DNA of 35,455 bases from Desulfovibrionales bacterium (GCA_012729655.1 JAAYCS010000205.1:1-35455), one strand, 5' to 3'; numbered from the stretch's first letter, positions 8,571 to 18,404 are shown. Program-made: numbers and translations. Notes: a model not told the origin generated them from the letters alone.

Positions 8571-9401
8571 ATGAGCCGCAACGTGATCAACATTTACCCT
8601 GACGAACTGGAAGAATTCAGGGCCAAGACCAGGGAACGAAACTATCTTCTGGTGGATGTGCGCCAGCCCTTGGAATATGCCAACGGCCATATTCCCGGAG
8701 CCCAGCTCATCCCTCTGCCGGAAATAGAAAAACGACTCGAGGAACTCGATGGGGACAAAAACCTCATTCTCTATTGCCGCACCGGCGGCAGATCCGCTGT
8801 TGCCGCGGCCCTGATCAAGGACGCCGCCCCCCGCCAGGGCACTATTTACAATCTTGTGGGAGGCATAACAGGCTGGGAAGGCAAGGCCCTGAAGGACATC
8901 CCCCATCTGGAACTCTTCCCCCGGGACATGCCCCTGGCCCAGACCCTGTACCGGGCCATGAACATGGAGAAAGGGGCCTTTCTCTTCTACGGCGATCTGG
9001 CCGAGGAGTACAAAGATTCGGAACTGGGCCGCCTGCTCCAGGACATGGGCGGGATGGAAGAGAAACATGCCCGCAGCATCTTCACATACTGGCAAAAACA
9101 CGCCCCGGCCCCCAGCAGGGACACCTTCGATGAACTGTTCGAGCGTCTGGACGGTCGGATCATGGAGGGCGGCAAGCCCGTCTCGGCCTGGATGGCCCGG
9201 CTGGGCAAGGACCCCAAGGACCGCGTGCTGCGTCTCATGGAGCTGGCCTGCGAAATCGAGTATTATGCCTATGACCTGTACCGGGGGCTGGCCAGGCGGG
9301 ACAAGGATGCGGAGGCGGTCCAGACCTACCTTCTGTTGGCGGAGCAGGAAAAGGCCCACGTCCGGATCATCTCCAAGGCTCTGGAGCGAGTCGTCGGGTG
9401 A
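8571..9401 (+). CDS. Rhodanese domain fused to a ferritin-like diiron domain
   Basis: This is a 276-residue two-domain protein. Residues 1-105 form a rhodanese domain: VDVRQPLEYANGHIPGA and the active-site loop CRTGGRS, with Cys69 able to carry a persulfide. Residues 120-276 form a four-helix ferritin/rubrerythrin-like domain. It carries carboxylate/histidine ligands in the usual order: Glu133, Glu163-x-x-His166, Glu228/Glu230 and Glu260-x-x-His263. There is no rubredoxin domain and no signal peptide, so it should be cytoplasmic. Known rubrerythrins reduce peroxide in anaerobes and rhodaneses transfer sulfane sulfur; the combined role (oxidative or sulfur stress) is inference. The start at 8571 has GAGGA six bases upstream. 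Its TGA overlaps the GTG start of the DUF362 gene, so the two are translationally coupled. Confidence 0.9.
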   Translation: MSRNVINIYPDELEEFRAKTRERNYLLVDVRQPLEYANGHIPGAQLIPLPEIEKRLEELDGDKNLILYCRTGGRSAVAAALIKDAAPRQGTIYNLVGGITGWEGKALKDIPHLELFPRDMPLAQTLYRAMNMEKGAFLFYGDLAEEYKDSELGRLLQDMGGMEEKHARSIFTYWQKHAPAPSRDTFDELFERLDGRIMEGGKPVSAWMARLGKDPKDRVLRLMELACEIEYYAYDLYRGLARRDKDAEAVQTYLLLAEQEKAHVRIISKALERVVG

Positions 9402-10309
9402 TCCCTGTCTTCCTGGACCACGCCTCGGACTACATCCAGGCGGCCCAGACGGTCCGGACTCTGCTCAAGGCCATCCTGCCGCCCCCTCGCGGCCTCAGGA
9501 TTCTGCTCAAACCCAACTTTGTCTCCCTGCGCCACGCCGGCCTGGCCTGCACCCATGCCCGGATCATCGCGGCGGCTGCCGAGTATTGTCAGGACCTGGG
9601 CGCCCGGGTGACTGTCGGCGATTCCCCTGCCTTCGGAACGGCGGAACGCATAGCCAGGGAAATCGGCCTGACCGGGCTGTTGGTCCCCCTGAACGTTCCG
9701 GTCATGACGTTGAACCGGGGCGTGCGGGTCCAGAGCGGAAATGTCACGATCCCGGTTTCAACCCGCGCCCTGCAGGCAGACCTCATCCTCAACCTGCCCA
9801 AATTCAAAGCCCACTCCCAGATGCGCTTCAGCGGCGCGGTGAAAAATCTGTTCGGATGCGTTCCAGGTGTGCACAAGGCCTGGCTCCATGCGCGGCACGG
9901 GGACAAGGGCGCGCGGTTCACGGAAATGATCCGCGGTTTGCAGGCCGTCCTGCCACCCACGGTCAGTCTGCTCGATGGGGTCGAGGCCATGCATCGCACA
10001 GGCCCCATCATGGGCGAGAAGTTCGACCTGGGCTTTCTGGGGGCAAGCGTCGACAGCGCGGCCCTGGACACAGCCGCGGGACTGGCCCTGGGAGCAAAAG
10101 CAGAAATGTTTCCGATCTGGATGGAGTGCCTCCGTGCAGGGTTGCCGGGCGCGGACCCGGGCCAGCTGGCCTTCCCCCTTCTGCAACCATCTGAATTCGA
10201 TACAAAGGGCTTCATCCTTCCGGCCACCCTTAAACCAGAATCCTTCCGACCGGACGTTCTCGCCAAGAGCCTGACCAAGCGCCTGTGGATGTCCTGGAGA
10301 AAAGACTGA
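9398..10309 (+). CDS. DUF362 domain protein
   Basis: This is a 303-residue protein of the DUF362 family, whose biochemical activity is not settled; members often accompany iron-sulfur proteins. Family features seen are ILLKPNFVS (residues 35-45), VTVGDSPAFGT (about 70), ADLILNLPKFKAHSQMRFSGAVKNLFG (core motif, about 128-155) and the GVEAM segment near 193. Unlike some relatives it has no ferredoxin-type cysteine clusters. It begins with GTG at 9398, overlapping the stop of the rhodanese-diiron gene by four bases (GTGA); GGAG lies about 10 bases before. The overlap implies co-production and perhaps a joint function. The C-terminal 60 residues have little recognisable character. Confidence 0.85.
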   Translation: MIPVFLDHASDYIQAAQTVRTLLKAILPPPRGLRILLKPNFVSLRHAGLACTHARIIAAAAEYCQDLGARVTVGDSPAFGTAERIAREIGLTGLLVPLNVPVMTLNRGVRVQSGNVTIPVSTRALQADLILNLPKFKAHSQMRFSGAVKNLFGCVPGVHKAWLHARHGDKGARFTEMIRGLQAVLPPTVSLLDGVEAMHRTGPIMGEKFDLGFLGASVDSAALDTAAGLALGAKAEMFPIWMECLRAGLPGADPGQLAFPLLQPSEFDTKGFILPATLKPESFRPDVLAKSLTKRLWMSWRKD

Positions 10310-10528
10310 CCCCACCGCCCGCGGTCAGCCCCTGAAAAAAGGACCAGCAGGCACATGCAGGTATGTGGACGATGGAGCAGGGAGGAAGATCGTGCCTTCA
10401 ACGTCATGCACGACATTCCGGCCCAAACCGATGTTGCAGCCCTGCACGGCTTGAGGGTAAGGGATTTTTTGTCCCGCTCCAGTCTCCGCATCTGACTGGC
10501 TGCCCACGGAAAACGGAAAACGAAGATC

Positions 10529-12823
10529 ATGAAGCGCTGGAAATGGATCATCACCGGAGGAGTGCAGGGCGTCGGCTTTCGGCCTTGCGTCTACAGGTCT
10601 GCCCTGCAGGCCCGGGTCACCGGCCGGGTGGCCAACACCCCTCAGGGCGTGGTCATCGAGATCCAGGGCAGCGACGAGAGTCTCGCCGCCTTTGAGAGGA
10701 TCTTTTCGGCCAACCTTCCTCCCCTGGCCAGGATCGTGACCTGGGAGCGGGAAAGGCTGCCCTCCATGGACCGGGAATCGGGATTCCTGATCATGCAGAG
10801 CACCGGCGGCCACGGGCATCAGGTTCTAATCAGCCCGGACGTGGCCACCTGCGCCGAATGCCTGGCGGACATCCAGGACCCTGGAGGCCGACGCCACCGC
10901 TACGCCTTCACCAACTGCACCAACTGCGGACCGCGCTACACCATCACCCGCTCCATTCCCTACGACCGGGCCACCACATCCATGGCCTGTTTTCCCCTTT
11001 GCCCGGCGTGCACGTCGGAATACGAGGACCCCCTGAACCGCCGCTTTCACGCCCAGCCCAATGCCTGCCCCGAGTGCGGTCCACGGCTGTGGCTGACTGA
11101 CCGGAACGGCTCGCGGCTGGCGGCCCAGGACCAGGCCATCGTCGAAGCCGCGCGCCTTCTGCTCGAGGGTCGGCTGTTGGCCATGAAAGGTCTCGGCGGA
11201 TTCCACCTTGCCTGCGACGCGACGAACCAGGCATCCGTGGCTGAATTGCGTGCCCGCAAAAACCGCAGGGACAAGCCCCTGGCCGTCATGGTCCGTGACC
11301 TCCCTGCGGCCCGGGCCTTGTGCCATATCTCGGCAGCCGAAGAAACGCTTCTGACCGGGACCCAGCGGCCCATTGTCCTGCTGCGGTCCAGGGCAGGCAC
11401 CAACCTGCCGGGACTGGCTCCTGACACGGAATACCTCGGCCTCATGCTCCCCTACACCCCGATGCACCATGTCCTGTTTTCGGAACTCTCCGCCCAGGCC
11501 AAGCACCAGACAGCGGCCCTGGTCATGACCTCCGGGAACATGAGTTCAGAACCCATCTGCCTCGGCAACCGCGAGGCCCTCCGCCGCCTGGGGGCAGTGG
11601 CCGACTGTTTCCTTTTTCATGACCGGGACATCCTCATCCGCTGCGACGATTCGGTCCTGCGCTGCGTGGATGACAGTCCCCAATTTCTCCGCCGGGGCCG
11701 GGGGTTCACGCCCTGGCCCGTGGATTTGACCGGGGACGGTCCCTCGATCCTGGGCGTGGGACCACAGCTGAAGAACACCATCTGTCTGACCAAAGGCAGT
11801 CAGGCCTTTGTCTCCCAACACCTCGGCGACCTGGAGAATCTCGAAACCTTCACCTTTTTCCAGGAGATCGTCACCCACCTGCGCAACATCCTGCAGGTGA
11901 CGCCACAGGCCGTGATCCACGACCTCCATCCCGACTTTTTGAGCACCGGGTTTGCACTCCAATCCGGCCTTCCCTGTCTGCCCCTGCAACACCACTTTGC
12001 CCATATCCATGCGGTTCTGGCCGAAAACCAGCATGCGGGTCCGGCCATCGGCCTGGCGCTGGATGGAACTGGCCTGGGCGACGACGGGACCATCTGGGGC
12101 GGCGAAGCGCTGATGGTGGATACTGGCAGCCTAGGACATCAGCGAGTGGCCCGATTCTCGCATGTCATGCTCCCGGGTGGGGACCTGGCCGCACGCGAAC
12201 CGTGGCGCGTGGCCAGATCCTATCTCCACGCCCTGGGCATCCTGGAGCCGGCACACAAGCCCTGGCCCTGGCTGGAAAGCAACTCCCGGGCGGACAGGAT
12301 CGTGTCCCAGATGCTTGACCGCAGACTGAATGCCCCCCTGTCCTCGAGCTGCGGCCGCCTTTTTGACGCCGTATCGGCCCTGCTCGGCCTGTGTCAGCTG
12401 GTTTCCTACGAAGGGCAGGCCGCCATCAGGCTGGAGGCAGCGCAAGACAACCAGGAAGAAAATGGATATGTGTGCCCCATAGTGGAGCATGAGGGATGCT
12501 GGGAGCTGGACACCCTGTCCCTTTTTGCCCAGGTTCACGCCCAGTGGCTGGACAACGAGCCGCCGGGGCTGATCAGCAGGCGCTTTCATCTTGGCCTCAT
12601 GCGCGGGCTGACAGAGCTCTGTGCCAGGCTGAGCCAGCAATGGTCCTGCCCCACCGTGGCCTTGAGCGGCGGAGTGATGCAGAACCTGACCCTGGCCCGC
12701 GAGCTGCCCCGCCTCTTGGCTGACCAAGGGCTGCATGTGCTCACCCACCGCTTCCTGCCGCCCAATGATGCCTGCATCTCCCTCGGACAGGCCGCCTATG
12801 GCAGGCTGGCTCTCAAACCTTAA
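10529..12823 (+). CDS. hypF: Carbamoyltransferase HypF, [NiFe]-hydrogenase maturation
   Basis: HypF makes the cyanide ligands of [NiFe] hydrogenases: it activates carbamoyl phosphate to carbamoyl-adenylate and passes the carbamoyl group to HypE. At 764 residues it has the full family architecture. The acylphosphatase domain contains GGVQGVGFRPCVYRSA (residues 10-25). Two zinc-finger pairs follow: CAEC/CTNC and CPAC/CPEC (about 105-190). The YrdC-like domain has GLGGFHLACDA and RKNRRDKPLAVM. The C-terminal Kae1-like domain has HHFAHIHAVLAEN, LDGTGLGDDGTIWGGEA and SGGVMQNL. The start MKRWKWIITGG matches the usual N-terminus. No other hyp or hydrogenase gene is in the window. The 219-base interval before it (10310-10528) holds no gene and no clear promoter. 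The sppA gene begins 13 bases after its stop. Confidence 0.96.
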   Translation: MKRWKWIITGGVQGVGFRPCVYRSALQARVTGRVANTPQGVVIEIQGSDESLAAFERIFSANLPPLARIVTWERERLPSMDRESGFLIMQSTGGHGHQVLISPDVATCAECLADIQDPGGRRHRYAFTNCTNCGPRYTITRSIPYDRATTSMACFPLCPACTSEYEDPLNRRFHAQPNACPECGPRLWLTDRNGSRLAAQDQAIVEAARLLLEGRLLAMKGLGGFHLACDATNQASVAELRARKNRRDKPLAVMVRDLPAARALCHISAAEETLLTGTQRPIVLLRSRAGTNLPGLAPDTEYLGLMLPYTPMHHVLFSELSAQAKHQTAALVMTSGNMSSEPICLGNREALRRLGAVADCFLFHDRDILIRCDDSVLRCVDDSPQFLRRGRGFTPWPVDLTGDGPSILGVGPQLKNTICLTKGSQAFVSQHLGDLENLETFTFFQEIVTHLRNILQVTPQAVIHDLHPDFLSTGFALQSGLPCLPLQHHFAHIHAVLAENQHAGPAIGLALDGTGLGDDGTIWGGEALMVDTGSLGHQRVARFSHVMLPGGDLAAREPWRVARSYLHALGILEPAHKPWPWLESNSRADRIVSQMLDRRLNAPLSSSCGRLFDAVSALLGLCQLVSYEGQAAIRLEAAQDNQEENGYVCPIVEHEGCWELDTLSLFAQVHAQWLDNEPPGLISRRFHLGLMRGLTELCARLSQQWSCPTVALSGGVMQNLTLARELPRLLADQGLHVLTHRFLPPNDACISLGQAAYGRLALKP

Positions 12824-12836
12824 CCGGAGAGTAGAG

Positions 12837-14675
12837 ATGGACGCTTTGGACAAGATACGCCGATTCTTTGGCGCGACGTGGAAGGTTCTGGGCTGGATCC
12901 GGAGCGCCGTTGCCAACATCGTGTTCCTCCTGCTCCTGGCCTTTGTGCTGGTTGGCCTTCTCGGGGACAAGGAAGAGCCTCTGGAGGCAAATTCCGTCCT
13001 GGTCATTGATCCCGACGGCCAACTGGTGGAGGAAAGTGTAGCCCCGGAGCCAGCCGAGATCTTTTTGAAAAAGATGGGCCGCGAACCGTCCAAGGCCGAG
13101 GAGAGCAAAGCCCAGGACGTCATCGACGCCATCCGCCAGGCAGCAGGCGATTCCAGGATCAAGGCCGTGGTCATCGATCCAGGGGATCTGATCGGCTGCG
13201 ACACAACCAAGCTCATGGATATCGGCAAGGCCCTGCGGAACTTCAAGGAGAGCGGCAAGCCGGTTTTGGCCCATTCCTCCTTCTACACCCAGGGTCAGTT
13301 CCTCCTGGCCTCTTATGCGGACGCGGTCTACCTGAGTCCCCTGGGTGGGGTGTCCCTGACCGGATTCGGCACCTATCCGACCTACTTCAAGGGCCTTCTG
13401 GACAAGGCCAGGGTCAATGTCCACGTCTACAGGGTTGGCGAGTACAAGACAGCGGTGGAGCCATTCCTGCGTGACTCCATGTCCGAACAGGCCAGGGAGT
13501 CCAATCGCGAGTGGCTCGACGCCCTGTGGCAGGCCTACCTGAACGAGGCGGCCCGGAACCGGAGCATTTCGACCGAGTCCATTCTGGCATACGTCAACAA
13601 TATCGACACGAAGCTCGGCGCGGTTGGGGGCGATGCAGCCCGCTTGGCCGTGACCACCAAACTCGTGGACGACATCAAGACCATCGACCAGTTCGATCTC
13701 ATCCTGGCCACCAAGATAGGACTCAAGCCTGAAGATGTGCACCGGGTCGGTTTCAAGGACTATCTGCGCCTCTCACCCTATGAGAAGCCCATCAGCAGGG
13801 AGATGATCGGCGTCATCCGGGCGCGGGGTCCCATTGTCCCAGGGCAGCAGCCCGAGAGCATGACCGGCAGCGAGTCCGTGGCCGATCTCTTCAGGCAGGC
13901 CCGCCAGGATCCGTCCATCGTGGCCGTGGTATTGCGTCTGGACAGCTCTGGCGGAAGTGCCACGGCCGCCGAGGACATCCATCGTGAAATCGTCCGCACC
14001 CAGGACGCCGGCAAACCGGTGGTGGTTTCCCTGGGCAGCGTGGCCGCGTCCGGCGCCTACTGGATCGCGGCCGGAGCCAACCGCATCGTGGCGGCCCCCA
14101 CCACCCTGACCGGGTCCATCGGCATCTTCGCCGCCTTCCCCACCTTTGAAAACACGGCCAGGGACTGGGGCGTGACCACCGACGGAGTCGGCACCACCGA
14201 CATCGCAGACCTGGGCAATCCCCTGCGGCCCATCCCGCCCCGGGTCAGCACTTCCATACAATTCCTGCTGGAACACGGGTACAAGGTCTTTCTGGACCGA
14301 GTGGCCAAGGGCCGGAGGATGACAGCCCCCGAGGTGGAGGAGTTGGCCCAGGGCAAAGTGTTTCTGGGCCAGACAGCTCTCGCACGCAAGCTGGTGGACC
14401 AGGCCGGAGGCCTGGATGAAGCCATCAAGGCAGCAGCGGATCTCGCCGGCCTGACCAACGCGGCCAGCCGTGATCTGCGCAGAGAACCGACCCCGCGCGA
14501 AAAACTGCTCCAAAACATCTTCTCCTCTGGCGCGGCCCTGCTCCTGCCCCGCACTTCCGGGCCCATGACCTCCCTGCTCCACGTGGCGCGGGAACATGCG
14601 GAACTGCTGGACTCGTTTACCGATCCCCATCACATCTACGCCCGCAGCCTCGAATGCGAGGCCGTGACACGCTGA
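12837..14675 (+). CDS. sppA: Signal peptide peptidase SppA, 67K (double-domain) type
   Basis: SppA is a membrane-anchored serine protease that cleaves released signal peptides on the outer face of the cytoplasmic membrane. The 612 residues match the long double-domain form. One membrane anchor is visible at residues 24-43 (AVANIVFLLLLAFVLVGLLG). The Ser/Lys dyad is assignable from the family: Lys204 in RVGEYKTAVEPF of the N-terminal domain and Ser405 in SVAASGAYWIAAGA of the C-terminal domain. The oxyanion region LRLDSSGGSATAAEDIHREI is at 367-386. The ATG at 12837 follows CCGGAGAG and is 13 bases after the hypF stop, so co-transcription with hypF is likely although the functions are unrelated. 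A strong hairpin follows the stop codon. Confidence 0.94.
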   Translation: MDALDKIRRFFGATWKVLGWIRSAVANIVFLLLLAFVLVGLLGDKEEPLEANSVLVIDPDGQLVEESVAPEPAEIFLKKMGREPSKAEESKAQDVIDAIRQAAGDSRIKAVVIDPGDLIGCDTTKLMDIGKALRNFKESGKPVLAHSSFYTQGQFLLASYADAVYLSPLGGVSLTGFGTYPTYFKGLLDKARVNVHVYRVGEYKTAVEPFLRDSMSEQARESNREWLDALWQAYLNEAARNRSISTESILAYVNNIDTKLGAVGGDAARLAVTTKLVDDIKTIDQFDLILATKIGLKPEDVHRVGFKDYLRLSPYEKPISREMIGVIRARGPIVPGQQPESMTGSESVADLFRQARQDPSIVAVVLRLDSSGGSATAAEDIHREIVRTQDAGKPVVVSLGSVAASGAYWIAAGANRIVAAPTTLTGSIGIFAAFPTFENTARDWGVTTDGVGTTDIADLGNPLRPIPPRVSTSIQFLLEHGYKVFLDRVAKGRRMTAPEVEELAQGKVFLGQTALARKLVDQAGGLDEAIKAAADLAGLTNAASRDLRREPTPREKLLQNIFSSGAALLLPRTSGPMTSLLHVAREHAELLDSFTDPHHIYARSLECEAVTR

Positions 14676-14681
14676 GTTCCT

Positions 14682-14715
14682 GCCGCCCGGTGCACGGCAC
14701 CGTGCACCGGGCGGC
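14682..14715 (+). terminator. Perfect 15-bp G-C hairpin after sppA
   Basis: GCCGCCCGGTGCACG (14682-14696) and CGTGCACCGGGCGGC (14701-14715) are exactly complementary around loop GCAC, starting seven bases after the sppA stop. The following bases (TCCCCGTCTC) lack a T-run, so this is not a textbook intrinsic terminator. It may be Rho-assisted, protect the mRNA 3' end or be a protein-binding inverted repeat. Confidence 0.55.
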
Positions 14716-14798
14716 TCCCCGTCTCAATTGCGTCTTGCCAACCCCGGCCTTAAAGTCTAAAAAATTTAGTTTTCCTCATGTGGGAGAAGCCATCCTGC

Positions 14799-17700
14799 AT
14801 GGTCCCCACGAACCACAGCCGCCGCGCCCGCGGCATGACCCACGGTGCCCCCATGCCTCAGAAAGGACCCCATATATCCCTCGCTCCCGAACGCCTGGTC
14901 AAACGCGTCCTGGGACTGCCCCTGGAGGAGTTCCAGACCTGGCCTGAATACCTGCAGCAGCTGGCCCTGGAGCTGGCCGAAGAGATGTTCATCATCCGCT
15001 ACAACCCGTTCATCCCTCCCAGGACCGTGCGTCAGAGCGTCACTGCCCGGCTGGAGGCTGATCGGGCGGCCCTGTCCCCTGAATATTTCCGTGAGCTTTC
15101 CGCATGCCTGGACCGGTTCTGGCAGAATTTCGAATCGGATCAGAAATTCAAGGCCAACCTCATCACCCGCATGTCCGCCATCCTGGACAAGGAGCAGATC
15201 GTCTCCGCAGCCAACAACCTGATCGAATGCTCCACGGATGCCACGGACCTGCGCATGGAGCTGCCTGCCCTGGTGGTTTTTCCGGAAAACACCCAGCAGA
15301 TTCAGGGCATCATCCGTTTGGCCAATGAGATGGGATTCCCCATTGTGCCTCGGGGCGGCGGTTCGGGCATGACCGGAGGGGCGGTGCCAGCCAAGCCCCG
15401 GACTGTGATCCTGAGCTTGAGCCGCTTGAAGGAAATCATCGATGTCGATCCGGACAACCGGACCATCACCCTGCAGTCCGGGGTCATCACCCTGAACGCC
15501 ATTCAGGCCGCCGCGGAAAAAAACCTGCTTTTCACCGTGGATCCGGCCTCCAAGGCCGCATCGTCCATCGGGGGCAATATCTCTGAAAATGCGGGAGGCC
15601 CCTATGCCTTTGAATACGGCACCACCCTGGACAACCTGCTGTCCTACAAAATGGTCCTGCCCACCGGCGAGCTGATTCAGATCAGGCGGGTTGACCATCC
15701 CTGGCACAAGATCATGCCCGACGAGACGCCTGTCTTTGAGATCCTCGACGCGGTGGGCACCCGCAAGGACACCATTGTCCTCAAGGGTGACGAGATCCGT
15801 GGGGCGGCCCTGGGCAAGGACGTGACCAACAAGTTCCTGGGCGGGCTTCCCGGCGTGCAGAAGGAAGGCGTGGATGGCATCATCACCGAGGCAACCTTCA
15901 CCCTGCACCCGAACCTGCCTCATTCCAGGGTCATGTGCCTGGAATTTTACGGCAACTCCATGCGCAACGCCATGTTCGTCATCAAGGACATCGTGGCCAT
16001 GCGCGACGAGATCCGCTCCCAGGGCGATCTGGTCAAGCTCTCGGCCCTGGAGGAATTCGGCATCAAATATGTGCAGGCCATCGAATACTCCAAGAAGTCA
16101 CAGAAATTCGACGGCATCCCCATCTCGGTGCTCATCATCCAGCTCGACTCCACCGACGAAGAGGCCGTGTTCTCGGCGGTGCGCCGCATCGTCGAAATCT
16201 GCGACGCCTACGACAACGTGGAGAGCTTCGTGGCCGCCGACGCACACGAGGCCGAGGTGTTCTGGCACGACCGGCATCAGCTCTCGGCCATCTCCAAACG
16301 CACCAGCGGCTTCAAGCTCAACGAAGACATCGTCATCCCCCTGGAAGTCATCCCTGATTTTTCGGATTTTCTGGAGGAGCAGAACCTCTACTACCTGGCC
16401 ATTGCCTACCGCGAAGCCCTGCAGCAGGTACAGGCCCTTCAGGGGATCGAGGTTGACGACGAGTTCATCCGCATGGAGATGGACGTGGCCATGTCCATCA
16501 TCAAGGGCAAAACCGCCAAGGACGAATTGCCGGAGCAGGAACTGCAGCTGCAGACATCCTTCTTCTTCCAGCACCTCAAAGGGAAATACCCCAAACTGCA
16601 CGAAGACCTGACCAAGATCTTCGAAAACATGCAGAACACCCGCATCGTCATCGCCAACCACATGCACGCCGGCGACGGGAACTGCCACGTCAATCTTCCG
16701 GTCAATTCCAACGACCCGCGCATGCTCGCCCTGGCCGAGGAGGCCGTGGAAAAGATCTTCCGCAAGGTCCTGGCCCTGAAAGGCCAGGTCTCTGGGGAGC
16801 ACGGCATCGGCATCACCAAGATCGCCTTCCTGGCCGAGGACAAGATCGCGGCCCTGCGCGCCTACAAAAAGAAGGTGGACCCCAACAATATCTTCAACCC
16901 CGGAAAGTTGACCCAGCGGGACTTGGTGGTGGTGCCCTACACCTTCTCCTTCAATCGCCTGATCAAAGACATCAACAAGACCGCCCTCCCCGGGAAGGAA
17001 AGCCTGATCCATCTCCTGCTCAACGTGCAGACCTGCACCCGCTGCGGGAAATGCAAGCAGGTCTGCCCCATGTACCTGCCCCAGAAGGGCCTGCTCTTCC
17101 ATCCGCGCAACAAGAACATCACCCTGGGCGCCCTGGTTGAGGCCATCTACTATTCCCAGCTGCAGAAAGGGGAACCCGACCCGAGACTGCTGGATGAACT
17201 GCGCGGCATCCTCGAACACTGCACGGCCTGTGGGAAATGCTACGCCATCTGCCCGGTCAAGATCCGCACCCAGGACGTCACCCTGCAGATGCGTTCCTAC
17301 CTGGAGGAGAAAGGCGCTGGCGGGCATCCGTTCAAGAACCGGATCCTTAATCTCCTCAGCCAGGACCCGCAGACCGTGCTGCCCAGGGTGGCCAAGCTGG
17401 CCGGAATCGGTCAGGAGCTGGGCAACCGGGCCGTGCACGTGCTTCCGGCCCGATGGAGAGAGCGCCTGGACAACCCCCTTTTCCGGGGTCAGGGGCCGGC
17501 CACCCAGTTCACAAACCTGAAAGAGGCCCTGCGCCTTTCCAAGGGCAATATCTTCACCCAGGAAGGGACTGCCTCCAAACGGGCCGCACTCTATTTCCCA
17601 GGTTGCGGGGCCAGCCTGTTCTACCGCTCCATCGGCATGGCCGCGGTCCGGCTGCTGCTCGATGCCGGGGTGAGCGTGGCCCTGCCCCCGGATCACCTGT

Positions 17701-18404
17701 GCTGCGGGTATCCCCTGCTGGCCTCGGGCTGCCGGGACCAGTTTGAACGCATGGGCGCCCAGAACCAGAAATCCCTGGAAAACCTCATCCGGCAGGCCGA
17801 ATCCAATGGATTTATCATCAAGTCCATGCTGACCTCCTGCGGAACCTGCCGCGAAGGGATCAAGGACTACCGCCTCAAATCCCTGGAAACCAGACAGGTG
17901 GAGCACATGGACGTGGTCCAGTTCATCATGCAGCAGACCAAGGCCGGATTCGCCAAGGGGCCCGAGCGCCTGCTCTACCACGCAGCCTGCCACCACGAAT
18001 GGACAGGGGTTCCGGCCCTCAAGGCCGGCGACATATACGCCCGGGAACTGGGCAAGCTGGTCGGCTCCACTGTGGACATCTCGCCCTACTGCTGCGGCGA
18101 ATCCGGTCTGGGGGCCTTGACCTCCCCCAAGATCTACAACCGGCTGCGGGCCAGAAAAAAAGAGCAGATGACCCGGGATCTGGCCGGTTATCCGGTTCAG
18201 AACCCTGTGGTTGTGGGCTGTCCGTCATGCAAGATCGGCGTCAGCCGAACCCTCATGGAACTGCACCAGTCCCGCGAGGTCCTGCACACCCTGGAATTCC
18301 TGGCTGCCCTGCGGCACGGGAGTTCCTGGCGCAAGGACTTCCACAAGCAGCTGGCCAGGGCCGAATTCCATGACGGGGTGCAGGTCATTGCCAGGGTCCC
18401 ATGA
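14799..18404 (+). CDS. FAD-linked oxidase fused to Fe-S/CCG domains (D-lactate/glycolate dehydrogenase type)
   Basis: This is a protein of about 1,200 residues combining three modules in one chain. The first half is a PCMH-type FAD-binding domain (VPRGGGSGMTGGAV; SIGGNISENAGGP) with the FAD-oxidase C-terminal domain (GQVSGEHGIGITK; VDPNNIFNPGKL). A ferredoxin-like region with two [4Fe-4S] motifs follows, CTRCGKCKQVCP (about residue 746) and CTACGKCYAICP (about 807). The last part has two CCG-type cysteine domains (CCGYPL, about 968; CCGESG, about 1098), as in GlpC/LutA/HdrB. Related sulfate-reducer proteins are annotated as D-lactate dehydrogenases; the 2-hydroxyacid substrate is inferred. 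No signal peptide or membrane segment is evident. The start is uncertain: 14799 has GGGAG 12 bases upstream; ATGs at 14778, 14835 and 14853 are alternatives. Its stop overlaps ruvX by ATGA. Confidence 0.9.
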   Translation: MVPTNHSRRARGMTHGAPMPQKGPHISLAPERLVKRVLGLPLEEFQTWPEYLQQLALELAEEMFIIRYNPFIPPRTVRQSVTARLEADRAALSPEYFRELSACLDRFWQNFESDQKFKANLITRMSAILDKEQIVSAANNLIECSTDATDLRMELPALVVFPENTQQIQGIIRLANEMGFPIVPRGGGSGMTGGAVPAKPRTVILSLSRLKEIIDVDPDNRTITLQSGVITLNAIQAAAEKNLLFTVDPASKAASSIGGNISENAGGPYAFEYGTTLDNLLSYKMVLPTGELIQIRRVDHPWHKIMPDETPVFEILDAVGTRKDTIVLKGDEIRGAALGKDVTNKFLGGLPGVQKEGVDGIITEATFTLHPNLPHSRVMCLEFYGNSMRNAMFVIKDIVAMRDEIRSQGDLVKLSALEEFGIKYVQAIEYSKKSQKFDGIPISVLIIQLDSTDEEAVFSAVRRIVEICDAYDNVESFVAADAHEAEVFWHDRHQLSAISKRTSGFKLNEDIVIPLEVIPDFSDFLEEQNLYYLAIAYREALQQVQALQGIEVDDEFIRMEMDVAMSIIKGKTAKDELPEQELQLQTSFFFQHLKGKYPKLHEDLTKIFENMQNTRIVIANHMHAGDGNCHVNLPVNSNDPRMLALAEEAVEKIFRKVLALKGQVSGEHGIGITKIAFLAEDKIAALRAYKKKVDPNNIFNPGKLTQRDLVVVPYTFSFNRLIKDINKTALPGKESLIHLLLNVQTCTRCGKCKQVCPMYLPQKGLLFHPRNKNITLGALVEAIYYSQLQKGEPDPRLLDELRGILEHCTACGKCYAICPVKIRTQDVTLQMRSYLEEKGAGGHPFKNRILNLLSQDPQTVLPRVAKLAGIGQELGNRAVHVLPARWRERLDNPLFRGQGPATQFTNLKEALRLSKGNIFTQEGTASKRAALYFPGCGASLFYRSIGMAAVRLLLDAGVSVALPPDHLCCGYPLLASGCRDQFERMGAQNQKSLENLIRQAESNGFIIKSMLTSCGTCREGIKDYRLKSLETRQVEHMDVVQFIMQQTKAGFAKGPERLLYHAACHHEWTGVPALKAGDIYARELGKLVGSTVDISPYCCGESGLGALTSPKIYNRLRARKKEQMTRDLAGYPVQNPVVVGCPSCKIGVSRTLMELHQSREVLHTLEFLAALRHGSSWRKDFHKQLARAEFHDGVQVIARVP

